DNA from: Bacteroidia bacterium
GTDB taxonomy: Bacteria; Bacteroidota; Bacteroidia; Flavobacteriales; Flavobacteriaceae
Assembly (NCBI GenBank): GCA_030428705.1
Contig: JAUIDI010000009.1
Coordinates: 1 to 64,000 of the forward strand
Length of the DNA: 64,000 bases
Direction: 5' to 3'
Numbering within the stretch: position 1 is the first letter of the stretch; each line of letters opens with the position of its first letter. The notes below the pieces were generated by a model. The model saw only the letters and a program-made list of their open reading frames with translations. It had not been told where the DNA came from and did not search any database. The translations under genes were made by a program, and so were the position numbers. Of the stretch, positions 10,555 through 18,894 are shown in pieces.

Positions 10555-11242
10555 TGGCATCCGATAGCTTGTTTTTTGTTGTGGCAAAGACCTCGAACAG
10601 AACGAAGGGTACGATCAATTTTTTGATGGTCCGTACCGAATTGTAATCGTTGAATTTATCTTTGATGCTAGCAATATTGGTTACGTGATAGTCACCGGTA
10701 AATCTATTTCCCGCGAATTTCCTTCCGATTTTATAAAGTAGGTTCTCGGTAGGGCCTGAGACGATAACCATTCCGTTAGGAGTCAATAACCTGTTGAACA
10801 GTTTGATATAGTCCTCTAAGTTCTCGACATGTTCCAATACGTCAAGTGCAAAGATCACGTCGAAAGATTCATCCGGAAAATCTTTTGTGGCAATATCGCC
10901 TTCCACAAAATTGATGTTCCTAGGAAACTCTATTTTTTGCTTGACAAGATTAAGCGGGCCAAATTCCAAATCACAGGCGGTTACCTCGTAATCGTTTTTA
11001 GCCAATAGGTAACTCAGTACTCCTGATCCACAACCGAAATCCAAGACCTTTTTGCCCGGACCATTGGTATTTCCAAAGTCAAAAGCGACCTTTATCCTTT
11101 TCCAAAACAAATAATCTATCAACACATTCTTATGGGCATAAGCAGGTAGCGCGGCTTCGTCTATTTCATAATTATTCTCTTTGGCGAGAATTTTTTCGAA
11201 AGCCGATTTGAATTCTTTCTTTACGGTCTTGAAAGTGGTCAT
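10547..11242 (-). CDS. Class I SAM-dependent methyltransferase
   Basis: This 231-residue protein has a Rossmann core with the SAM-binding glycine motif VLDFGCGSG near residue 50, acidic ACDLEF, and FDVIFALDVLEHVENL, typical of the UbiE/Methyltransf_11 group. It is first in a minus-strand operon with the TMTC-like protein and GT2; the stop overlaps the next start by eight bases, implying translational coupling. The substrate is unknown, perhaps a glycan or lipid made by the same operon. Confidence 0.87.
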   Translation of the reverse strand: MTTFKTVKKEFKSAFEKILAKENNYEIDEAALPAYAHKNVLIDYLFWKRIKVAFDFGNTNGPGKKVLDFGCGSGVLSYLLAKNDYEVTACDLEFGPLNLVKQKIEFPRNINFVEGDIATKDFPDESFDVIFALDVLEHVENLEDYIKLFNRLLTPNGMVIVSGPTENLLYKIGRKFAGNRFTGDYHVTNIASIKDKFNDYNSVRTIKKLIVPFVLFEVFATTKNKLSDANG

Positions 11243-11374
11243 TTAGTTATTTTAGTCGAATCACTGCTTCAAAGCTACCTAATATGGGCAACAATTGAAA
11301 ATACAGGTAATCTCGATATGGTTGGTTATCGATTAAAACGCAGAATATCGGGTTTTAGTTTGCTCTTGGGGGTA

Positions 11375-12655
11375 TTAAAATTTTGATGCGATTTCCATCA
11401 AAATGGCACAGAGATACGCTCCTCCCGTACCTACCACATAGCCGAAAACGGCTAGTAATATCCCTACGGAGGTTAGTGATGGATGGAATTCGGCCGCGAC
11501 CACCGGAGCCGAGGCAGCTCCCCCAACATTGGCCTGACTGCCAACGGCCAGAAAAAAATAAGGGGCCTTTATCAATTTGGCCACAAGTATCAAAAGACCT
11601 GCATGGATCGATATCCATATCAGACCAACCGCGATCAACCCGGGATTGTCGAGTACTTTTCCCAAATCCATTTGCATGCCGATCGTGGCCACCAATATAT
11701 AAATGAACATTCCCCCGATCTTACTGGCCCCGGCACCTTCATAGTTCTTGGCCTTGGTAAAGGAGAGGGCAATACCAAAAATCGTTGCAAAAACGACCAT
11801 CCACAAAAAGGTAGAGCCCAAAGAAGATAAAATTTTGGTCTTATCGCGAATGACCTCAAAGGTGCTCTTTAAAAAATCGGAAAAATGATTGCCTAAAAAA
11901 TGGGCCGCACCGACTGCCGTAAAGGCCAGGGCCAACATGATAATATAATCGTGCAAAGTGGCTACCCTAGTGATTTTGGCGGTGTGCTCGGATACTTTTT
12001 TCTTAAGCGTTTCAATCGAAGAAGTATCGGCTTTCAGCCATTTGTCGATTCGACGGGTTTTGCCGACTCCCAAAAGGATTATGGCCATCCATATATTGGC
12101 GATGACAATATCGACAAGTACCAGTCCACCGAACTTATCGGGATTATATTCGAAGATTTCGAACATGGCGGCCTGATTGGCTCCTCCGCCTATCCAACTT
12201 CCGGCAATGGTGGAAAGGCCTCTCCATACGGCATCGAATCCTGTACCTCCGACCGTTTCCGGAGAGAAAATAGAAACGATCAAGATGGCCAAAGGCCCCC
12301 CGATTATGATTCCTACCGTACCCGTAAAAAACATGATCAAAGCCTTCGAACCTAGGTTGGCGATCGCTTTAAGGTCGATACTCAACGTCATCAATACCAA
12401 AGCAGCAGGTAATAGGTAACGACTTGCCATAAAGTATAAATTGGAAGTTTCGTCTGAAATCAGGCCAATGCTCGTCAAGATTCCCGGTAGTAGATAGCAC
12501 ATCAATACCGTAGGGACGATTCCGTAGAACTTTTTCCAAAAACCGGTCTTTATGGAGGACGTATAAAAAACAAAGCCGAGGCAAAGGGCCAACAATCCAA
12601 AAACTATGGTATCATCTGAAATAAGGGGTTGGGGTATCGTCATTTCGGTCATCAA
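11375..12655 (-). CDS. DUF819 family multi-pass membrane protein
   Basis: The product is 426 residues with about 11-12 hydrophobic helices and the small-residue motifs of the DUF819 (YjcL-like) family: LSIDLKAIANLG, GSWIGGGANQAAM and VGSQANVGGAASAPVVA. The repeated Gly/Ala/Asn-rich re-entrant-like segments resemble ion-coupled transporters, but no substrate is known. It has its own intergenic space on both sides, so it is probably a single-gene unit. An alternative start three bases downstream makes no difference to the reading. Confidence 0.85.
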   Translation of the reverse strand: MMTEMTIPQPLISDDTIVFGLLALCLGFVFYTSSIKTGFWKKFYGIVPTVLMCYLLPGILTSIGLISDETSNLYFMASRYLLPAALVLMTLSIDLKAIANLGSKALIMFFTGTVGIIIGGPLAILIVSIFSPETVGGTGFDAVWRGLSTIAGSWIGGGANQAAMFEIFEYNPDKFGGLVLVDIVIANIWMAIILLGVGKTRRIDKWLKADTSSIETLKKKVSEHTAKITRVATLHDYIIMLALAFTAVGAAHFLGNHFSDFLKSTFEVIRDKTKILSSLGSTFLWMVVFATIFGIALSFTKAKNYEGAGASKIGGMFIYILVATIGMQMDLGKVLDNPGLIAVGLIWISIHAGLLILVAKLIKAPYFFLAVGSQANVGGAASAPVVAAEFHPSLTSVGILLAVFGYVVGTGGAYLCAILMEIASKF

Positions 12656-12721
12656 GATGAGTTTGGTTCCGATTCAAATATAGTCAAAATAGACTCGCGG
12701 TCTTTTGGTCATCGAGTCTGA

Positions 12722-14920
12722 TCAGATGTTCAACCAATAGGTAAACTTGAGATTTATAGACCGGATCCGGGGTTGAAAACTATTGACGAAATAATTGTCG
12801 TTGTACACGATGAACAGATCCGACAATGGGGCAAAACGCCATTGTAAACGCGAATTGATTCCAAGATTGTCCCGCTGGTTACTATATTGTACCAATGTCG
12901 ACCAGAAAAGCGATTTACTGAAGGTAATATCTATTTTTGGACTTATAAGCCAAATATCGGCACTGGAGTAAGGTGTCGGGAGATTTATGCGATCGTAGTT
13001 GTATATGACGGATAGAAATGCCTTTGGTTGAAAACGCAAGGTCATCATGCCCTCGACCGAAAATCTATTGCCATTAAAAAAACGGCCTATAGAAGTTTCA
13101 GTGGCATAGGAGAAAAGTTTTCGCAAATCCGATTGATAGCTCAATTGGACACTATTATAGTGATAACCCTGATCGGCAGGTAGTGGCGTCGCCCCGTCCA
13201 TATCTGTAGGATCGAACGTTTCGAACAAATAAGTAAAGCTGTTGGCCAGTTCAAACCCTGCCTGTGATTGGTTGTTGAACTGAACTTGATAACGGGTAAA
13301 AAAATCGTAATCCGTTGTTTTGAAATCCCTACTGGGACTCCAAAAGACAATTGGTAAAAATTGAAGCGAATGATTTTGGATTGTTCCTTTTTTTGGCCAA
13401 AAAACGCGTTCCAAGCTTACAATACTTTTTAAGATATCGGTTCTTCTTACGAAACCAAGGTCGGATCTGAAATCCTGATCCACGAAAACTCCTTTTAAAT
13501 ATAAATTGAATTTTCTTGAATTATACCTTAGATTAGACCCTATGGCCCAATTGCCTACATTATCATCGGGCTGAAAAGATTTGTGGGTAAAGAGCTGTCC
13601 GGTCCAAGTGTTGTCACGGGAAGCCAAATTGTAATCGATACCCAATAAGCGATTGTATTCATCTTCCCGTTCAACGAAATCGTAATCTTTGAACGACTGC
13701 TTGTTGATAAGGAAAATACCGATGTTGGAACGCGAAAAAACCCGTTGCTGTAGCGCAAGCATAGTATTGTTGTTCGAAGCTATTTCATTATCGAGGTCTT
13801 CCGCGGTCTGAATATTGAGAAGGCCTACACGAAGGTCTTTGGTCAGTTTGCCGCTTAGGCGAATGCCACCAATAATCCTATTCTCAATGGCATTGTCGGC
13901 CGTATCCGTTGCGATGCCGATCCGTCTTGAAAAGAAAGCACTCGCATCGCGTTGATCTCCAAAACTTGCGAAGAGATCGTTGTTGTCGATGAAAAATTGT
14001 CTTTTTTCAGGAAGGGATACTTCGAAACGTGTCAAATTGGTCACTTGGTCATCGACTTCTACCTGTGAAAAATCCGGATTGATCGTAACGTCCAAATTCA
14101 GGGTATTGCCAATTGAAATTTTGGAATCACCCCCGAAAGTTATCTTGTTCGTACTCTCGACATTTTCAAAATCTTTTTCAGATAGCGCATTGACATAAGG
14201 AATTATTGCGAGCGGTGTTCTTGATCTGCCCAAGGGTTTTTCGAACATCATATCGCCCATGAAGGCTAGATTGTATATGAGTTGATTTTGGGGAACGCGT
14301 GTCCAAGAGCTTCGTTCGTTCGATTGGGTTTCGATTCGATAGCTGTTAAATCGCCATTTGGTGGCCCCTTCCTTAAATTTCAACGAAGTAAGTGGAATGA
14401 TCATTTCGATGGTGAAGTAATCTTCGTGTATTTTAGCTTCACCCTTCCATTTAACGTCCCAAGAGAGATTGAAATCTTCCCTTCTGGTACCACCATTCGA
14501 AATCAAAGCCTCACGTCGTACGCCATAAGGGTTGATGCCGAACAAAAAAGCATTCATACCATCACTAAAAGTATCGAAGACTAGGGAAAAACTGTCGCTG
14601 CCACTTCCTCTAAAATCTCGTTTTAACGATTGTGTCGCGTAATTCTTACCACTAGAATGTGCCTCAATGCCTATATAAAGGTTTTTGTCGTCGTAAAGCA
14701 TCTTGATTTGTGACTGTTTTCGTGCTTGAATGGAGTCCAAAGGAAAATACTCCCAAAATTCACCGACACTTTCGGCGATTTTCCAAATGGGTTCGTCCAA
14801 GACTCCATCGGCGATTATGGTTTCGGTAATGTACTTTACAGTGAACGATTTACGTTCTTTTTGCGGAAAAACGCTTAGCGTGGCAACTAGAAATATTAAT
14901 GTGCTTAAGGCCTTTGCCAT
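12722..14920 (-). CDS. DUF5916 protein with N-terminal CBM9-like domain (paralogue 1)
   Basis: The ATG at 14920 gives 732 residues with a signal peptide and exactly the length of its neighbour; the open frame extends 16 codons further upstream without support. Residues about 25-215 resemble a family 9 carbohydrate-binding-type domain (IIADGVLDEPIWKIAES ... KMLYDDKNLYIGIEA). The remaining 500 residues are the DUF5916 beta-strand-rich domain, with motifs NPDFSQVEVDDQVTNLTRFE and FFSRRIG, ending in an aromatic strand typical of an outer-membrane barrel. It is probably an outer-membrane protein of unknown function. It is the downstream copy of a tandem duplication with the gene at 15010-17208. 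Confidence 0.88.
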   Translation of the reverse strand: MAKALSTLIFLVATLSVFPQKERKSFTVKYITETIIADGVLDEPIWKIAESVGEFWEYFPLDSIQARKQSQIKMLYDDKNLYIGIEAHSSGKNYATQSLKRDFRGSGSDSFSLVFDTFSDGMNAFLFGINPYGVRREALISNGGTRREDFNLSWDVKWKGEAKIHEDYFTIEMIIPLTSLKFKEGATKWRFNSYRIETQSNERSSWTRVPQNQLIYNLAFMGDMMFEKPLGRSRTPLAIIPYVNALSEKDFENVESTNKITFGGDSKISIGNTLNLDVTINPDFSQVEVDDQVTNLTRFEVSLPEKRQFFIDNNDLFASFGDQRDASAFFSRRIGIATDTADNAIENRIIGGIRLSGKLTKDLRVGLLNIQTAEDLDNEIASNNNTMLALQQRVFSRSNIGIFLINKQSFKDYDFVEREDEYNRLLGIDYNLASRDNTWTGQLFTHKSFQPDDNVGNWAIGSNLRYNSRKFNLYLKGVFVDQDFRSDLGFVRRTDILKSIVSLERVFWPKKGTIQNHSLQFLPIVFWSPSRDFKTTDYDFFTRYQVQFNNQSQAGFELANSFTYLFETFDPTDMDGATPLPADQGYHYNSVQLSYQSDLRKLFSYATETSIGRFFNGNRFSVEGMMTLRFQPKAFLSVIYNYDRINLPTPYSSADIWLISPKIDITFSKSLFWSTLVQYSNQRDNLGINSRLQWRFAPLSDLFIVYNDNYFVNSFQPRIRSINLKFTYWLNI

Positions 14921-15009
14921 TGTCGGTATGTTAGCTTGGCTATGAAATTTAAGGCTTAAAAATATCAAAATATGCCTAAAGAATTAAGCGCAACATATTT
15001 CATACCGCT

Positions 15010-17208
15010 TTAAATATTGAGCCAATAGGTAAACTTGAGATTTATAGATCGGTTTCGCGGTTGAAAACTATTGACGAAATAATTGTCGTTGTACACAATA
15101 AACAGATCCGACAATGGGGCGAAACGCCATTGCAAACGCGAATTGATTCCGAGGTTATCCCTTTGATTACTGTACTGTACCAAAGTGGACCAAAAAAGGG
15201 ACTTGCTAAAAGTGACATCCAATTTAGGGCTTACAAGCCAAATATCGGCACTTGAATAGGGTGCAGGCAAATTTATGCGGTCGTAATTGACAATGACGGA
15301 TAGAAAGGCCTTGGGCTGAAACCGTAAGGTCGTCATACATTCCAACGAAAATCGTTTTCCGTTAAAAAACCGTCCTATACGGGACCCAAGCTGGTAGGCG
15401 AAGACTTTTCTTTGGTCCGATTGATATCCCAATTCTACCATATTGTAATAATATCCTTGATTGTTGGGCAAGGGTACTGCGCCATCGGTTTCGGTCGGAT
15501 CGAATTCATCGAACAAAAAGGTATAGCTATTGACCATACCGACCTTTATTTCGGACTGATCTTTGAAACGCCCTTCCCAAGAGCTCATAATTTCATAATC
15601 GGTATTCATGAAATCTCGATTCGGACTCCAGATTACGATCGGAAAAACACTGAGGATATAGTTTTGAAGAATTCCCTTTTTAGGCCAAAAGATACGCTGA
15701 AAATTTGTTGCCGATTTTACGATATCCGTTCTTCTAATAAAACCTAGGTCTGACCTAAAATCCTCGCCGATATATACCCAATCGGTAAATACATTATAGT
15801 TTCTTGAATTGTATCCCAAAAAGGAGCCGGCGGACAAATCTTTTCCGTTTCCCCCACGTTGAAATGACTTGTGGGTATAAAACTTGCCATTCCATACGTT
15901 GTTCCTCGAAATCAGGTTGTAATCGAAACCGAGTACCCGATTATATTTGTCTTCCTCGGCCAAAAAATCATAATCCTTGAACGATTGTCTATTGATGAAA
16001 ATCATTCCTATATTGGATCTTGAGAATACTTTTTGCTGTAAGGCCAGCACTGTATTGTTGTTCGAGGGAATCTTATTTGCCTCGTCTACCGCGGTTTGAA
16101 TATTCAACAATCCCAAACGTAGGTTCTTGGTTACTTTTCCGCTTAAGCGCAACCCTCCTATAATTTTATTTTCAATAGTCTCATCAACGGTGTCTTGGGC
16201 GATTCCGATTCGTCTTGAGAAAAATGGATTGGCATCACGTGAACCCCCAAAACTGCCAAATAAATCACTATTATCGATAAAGAATTGCCTTTTTTCAGGT
16301 AACGATACCTCGAAGCGGGTCAGATTCGTAATCTGATCATCGATTTCGACCTGTGAAAAATCAGGATTTACGGTTATATCCAGATTCATGCTATTGCCGA
16401 TGGCCACTTTGGCATCACCGCCGAACTCTAGGTTGTTTGAGCCTTCGTCAATTTCAAAATCTTTTTGTGAAATGGCATTGACATAGGGTATCAGTGCCAA
16501 AGGAGTATGCGATTTGCCTAAGGGTTTTTCAAAGATCATGTCCCCCATGAAAGTAAGGCCGTATACATTTTGATTTTGGGGAATTTGCATCCATGTACTT
16601 GTCTCGTTCGATTGGGTATCAAAACGATAACTGTTGAAACGCCACTTGGTCTCACCCTCCTTAAACTTGAAAGAAGTCAGCGGTATGATCAGTTCGGCCG
16701 TATAATAATCGTCGTATATTTTTGCTTCACCCTTCCATTTAACGTCCCATGAAATTGTGAACCCCGAAAGGTCTAGACCTCCACCGGAAACCAATCCTTC
16801 ACGGCGTACGCCATAAGGGTTGGCGCCAAATAGAAAAGCGTTGTTACCATCGTTGAAGGTATCGAAAAGCAAGGTAATGTTATCGGCATTCCCCGCCCGA
16901 AAATCCCTTTTTAGCGACTGGATCGCATAGTCTTTTCCGGCGGTCTTTACCGTTATACCTACGTACAGGTTCTCATCATCATAGAGCATCTTGATTTCCG
17001 ATTGTTGCCTTGCCTGAATATCGTCAGAAGGAAAATATTCCCAAAATTCATCGGCACTTTCCGCGATTTGCCAGATAGGTTCATTCAAGATGCCATCGGC
17101 TATGATGGTTTCGGAAATGTACTTTACGGTAAAGGATTTGTTTGAATTTTGGCCTGATGATAGAAATGAAATAAGAAGTAGAAAGAAGGTAGAAAACTTT
17201 CTTGTCAT
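15010..17208 (-). CDS. DUF5916 protein with N-terminal CBM9-like domain (paralogue 2)
   Basis: This 732-residue paralogue has the same architecture as the next gene: signal peptide MTRKFSTFFLLLISFLSSGQ, CBM9-like domain, then a DUF5916 barrel-like region. Identity is moderate through most of the protein but almost complete over the last 75 residues. Both copies end in NLKFTYWLNI. It lies 89 bases upstream of the first copy on the same strand. The two may form heteromers or handle related substrates, which the sequence cannot show. Confidence 0.88.
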   Translation of the reverse strand: MTRKFSTFFLLLISFLSSGQNSNKSFTVKYISETIIADGILNEPIWQIAESADEFWEYFPSDDIQARQQSEIKMLYDDENLYVGITVKTAGKDYAIQSLKRDFRAGNADNITLLFDTFNDGNNAFLFGANPYGVRREGLVSGGGLDLSGFTISWDVKWKGEAKIYDDYYTAELIIPLTSFKFKEGETKWRFNSYRFDTQSNETSTWMQIPQNQNVYGLTFMGDMIFEKPLGKSHTPLALIPYVNAISQKDFEIDEGSNNLEFGGDAKVAIGNSMNLDITVNPDFSQVEIDDQITNLTRFEVSLPEKRQFFIDNSDLFGSFGGSRDANPFFSRRIGIAQDTVDETIENKIIGGLRLSGKVTKNLRLGLLNIQTAVDEANKIPSNNNTVLALQQKVFSRSNIGMIFINRQSFKDYDFLAEEDKYNRVLGFDYNLISRNNVWNGKFYTHKSFQRGGNGKDLSAGSFLGYNSRNYNVFTDWVYIGEDFRSDLGFIRRTDIVKSATNFQRIFWPKKGILQNYILSVFPIVIWSPNRDFMNTDYEIMSSWEGRFKDQSEIKVGMVNSYTFLFDEFDPTETDGAVPLPNNQGYYYNMVELGYQSDQRKVFAYQLGSRIGRFFNGKRFSLECMTTLRFQPKAFLSVIVNYDRINLPAPYSSADIWLVSPKLDVTFSKSLFWSTLVQYSNQRDNLGINSRLQWRFAPLSDLFIVYNDNYFVNSFQPRNRSINLKFTYWLNI

Positions 17209-17276
17209 TGGTCTTGAATTAGCTGGCCGACCAAATTTAAGGGTTTATACCGTTAAAATTATCCTAAACTTTCGGA

Positions 17277-17441
17277 CTAATCGGACTTCTTTTTGGGCTC
17301 TCGCTTAGCTTCCTTTAGGCTTTTCATAAGCATCCATTCGATTTGACCATTGGTGCTGCGAAACTCATCGGATGCCCATTTCTCAATAGCCTTGAGCATT
17401 TCTTCGTTCAGTCTTAGCGCGAATGCCTTTTTTTTACTCAT
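17277..17441 (-). CDS. Arc-type ribbon-helix-helix DNA-binding protein
   Basis: This 54-residue protein begins MSKKKAFALRLNEEMLKAIEKWA. The Lys/Arg/Leu-alternating strand KKAFALRL followed by two helices, and NGQIEWMLMKSLKEAKRE, match the Arc/MetJ ribbon-helix-helix fold. It probably binds DNA as a dimer or higher assembly. Its ATG overlaps the preceding stop by eight bases (ATGAGTAA), so it is translationally coupled to the SPFH operon and is the obvious candidate for that operon's own regulator. A lysine-rich tail ends the protein. Confidence 0.85.
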   Translation of the reverse strand: MSKKKAFALRLNEEMLKAIEKWASDEFRSTNGQIEWMLMKSLKEAKREPKKKSD

Positions 17442-17943
17442 AACCTGTTTTGAAATAGCGCTGGATAACTTGTTTTGCCGCTGCTTCTTTCTGTGTGCCT
17501 ATTAGTAAACGTTTACTTGATTTGAACTCCAGTTGAATCCCTTTATTTCCCTTCACATTAAGTGCCTTTCCTTTTTTGCCAAATGAAACACGATACCCCC
17601 AGCCGCCAAATTCTTTAATCGGACTATATGTACGTACATGACAATTTTGAAGTTCATTCCAACGAACGGTCTTATGTTTCAATTGGAAAGGAAAGAACCG
17701 ATAATGTACCCCGATTTCATCGATTCGGGTCTTCAGGTTAATGCTGTACAGTAGCAATAATACTGGAACTATTGAGAGAAATATAGCAATTTGGGCAGTT
17801 GTGTCCAGAGCCGATACATTGCCTGTTGGTTCATTGGCAATATACCAGTTGTAGATACAAAAAAGAAGAAAACCGATCAAAACGATATTTATCAATTTTA
17901 TCCACCACTGATCAAACCGTTGTGTTTCGTTGAAGACTCTCAT
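17434..17943 (-). CDS. Membrane protein with PH-like C-terminal domain
   Basis: The product is 169 residues. Two transmembrane helices lie at about 15-35 and 50-70, followed by a soluble beta-rich domain (IDEIGVHYRFFPFQLKHKTVRWNELQNCHVRTY ...) like bacterial PH domains. It starts two bases after the SPFH gene stops and overlaps the RHH gene, so it is the middle of a three-gene operon. The function is unknown; membrane association with the SPFH protein is plausible. Confidence 0.78.
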   Translation of the reverse strand: MRVFNETQRFDQWWIKLINIVLIGFLLFCIYNWYIANEPTGNVSALDTTAQIAIFLSIVPVLLLLYSINLKTRIDEIGVHYRFFPFQLKHKTVRWNELQNCHVRTYSPIKEFGGWGYRVSFGKKGKALNVKGNKGIQLEFKSSKRLLIGTQKEAAAKQVIQRYFKTGYE

Positions 17944-17945
17944 TT

Positions 17946-18803
17946 TTAGTGGTTCAAAGTTCCGGTATTGACTATGGGCGAAGCATCTTTATCGGAACAA
18001 AGAACGACCATAAGATTGCTTACCATTGCTGCCTTACGTTCTTCGTCCAGTTCAACGATTTCCTTTTTGCTCAATTCGTCCAAGGCCATATCTACCATGC
18101 TAACCGCACCCTCTACAATTTTGTGTCTGGCGGCGACAATGGCCGTGGCTTGTTGTCTTTTCAGCATGGCGTTTGCAATTTCTTGGGCATAGGCCAAGTA
18201 ACCGATTCTTGCCTCAAGCACTTCGATCCCGGCCATTGCCAGACGTTCTTGCAGTTCTTTTTCCAAGGCTTCGCTAACCTCGTTGACACTTGAGCGCAGG
18301 GTAATGTCTTCATCCAATCCTTCATCGGCAAAATTATCATAGGGGTACATACTTGCCAATTTGCGCACCGCGGCATCGGTCTGTACGCGTACAAAGTTTT
18401 GGTAGTCGTCAACATCGAAAGCCGCCTTGTAGGTATCGGTAACACGCCAGACCAAAATGGTACTGATCATTACGGGGTTACCTAGTTTATCATTAACCTT
18501 TAAACGCTCACTGTCAAAATTACTGGCCCGTAACGAGATTCTTTTTTTCGAATACAACGGATTGACCCAAAACAATCCGTTTTTCTTGATGGTGCCGACA
18601 TATTTCCCAAAGAGTAACAGTACCCTTGAGCTATTCGGATTGACCAAAACAAAACCCGGGACAATTATAATCGCCGCTATAATGGCAATAATGCCTAAAG
18701 GAAGTATTCGTACAATCATGAATATTCCACCTACCAGTAAAATAAGGAGGAGCAACAGCATCATATAGCCGTTCATTGGGGTCAAATCTTTTTCGTTTGT
18801 CAT
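17946..18803 (-). CDS. SPFH (band 7) domain protein, slipin-like
   Basis: The product is 285 residues. An N-terminal hydrophobic hairpin (about 14-50) is followed by the SPFH domain: NPNSSRVLLLFGKYVGTIK, ILVWRVTDTYKAAFDVDDY, VRKLASMYPYD, then a coiled-coil region (ALEKELQERLAMAGIEVLEARIGYLAYAQEIANAMLKRQQA). Such proteins oligomerise as membrane scaffolds that organise proteases or lipid domains. It leads the operon with a PH-like membrane protein and an RHH regulator. No NfeD partner is adjacent. Confidence 0.9.
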   Translation of the reverse strand: MTNEKDLTPMNGYMMLLLLLILLVGGIFMIVRILPLGIIAIIAAIIIVPGFVLVNPNSSRVLLLFGKYVGTIKKNGLFWVNPLYSKKRISLRASNFDSERLKVNDKLGNPVMISTILVWRVTDTYKAAFDVDDYQNFVRVQTDAAVRKLASMYPYDNFADEGLDEDITLRSSVNEVSEALEKELQERLAMAGIEVLEARIGYLAYAQEIANAMLKRQQATAIVAARHKIVEGAVSMVDMALDELSKKEIVELDEERKAAMVSNLMVVLCSDKDASPIVNTGTLNH

Positions 18804-18808
18804 GATAG

Positions 18809-18850
18809 TTTGATTTAATGATATTAAAATGATATCATAAATATATCAAA
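18809..18850. promoter_or_regulatory. Imperfect palindrome upstream of the SPFH operon, candidate operator
   Basis: TTTGAT and ATCAAA end an AT-rich imperfect inverted repeat that contains repeated TGATAT words and the palindrome ATGATATCAT. It lies just upstream of the SPFH start. An RHH regulator is encoded in the same operon, so autoregulation here is plausible but unproven. Confidence 0.4.
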
Positions 18851-18894
18851 TTAAATGTATATAGCCAAAATTTTTTATTTGAGTACATCGTGGC

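Noticed and set aside
12722-17208. Interpreting the DUF5916 repeat as an insertion sequence or transposon
   Set aside because: There is no transposase or terminal inverted repeat; the similarity is explained by paralogous genes in tandem.
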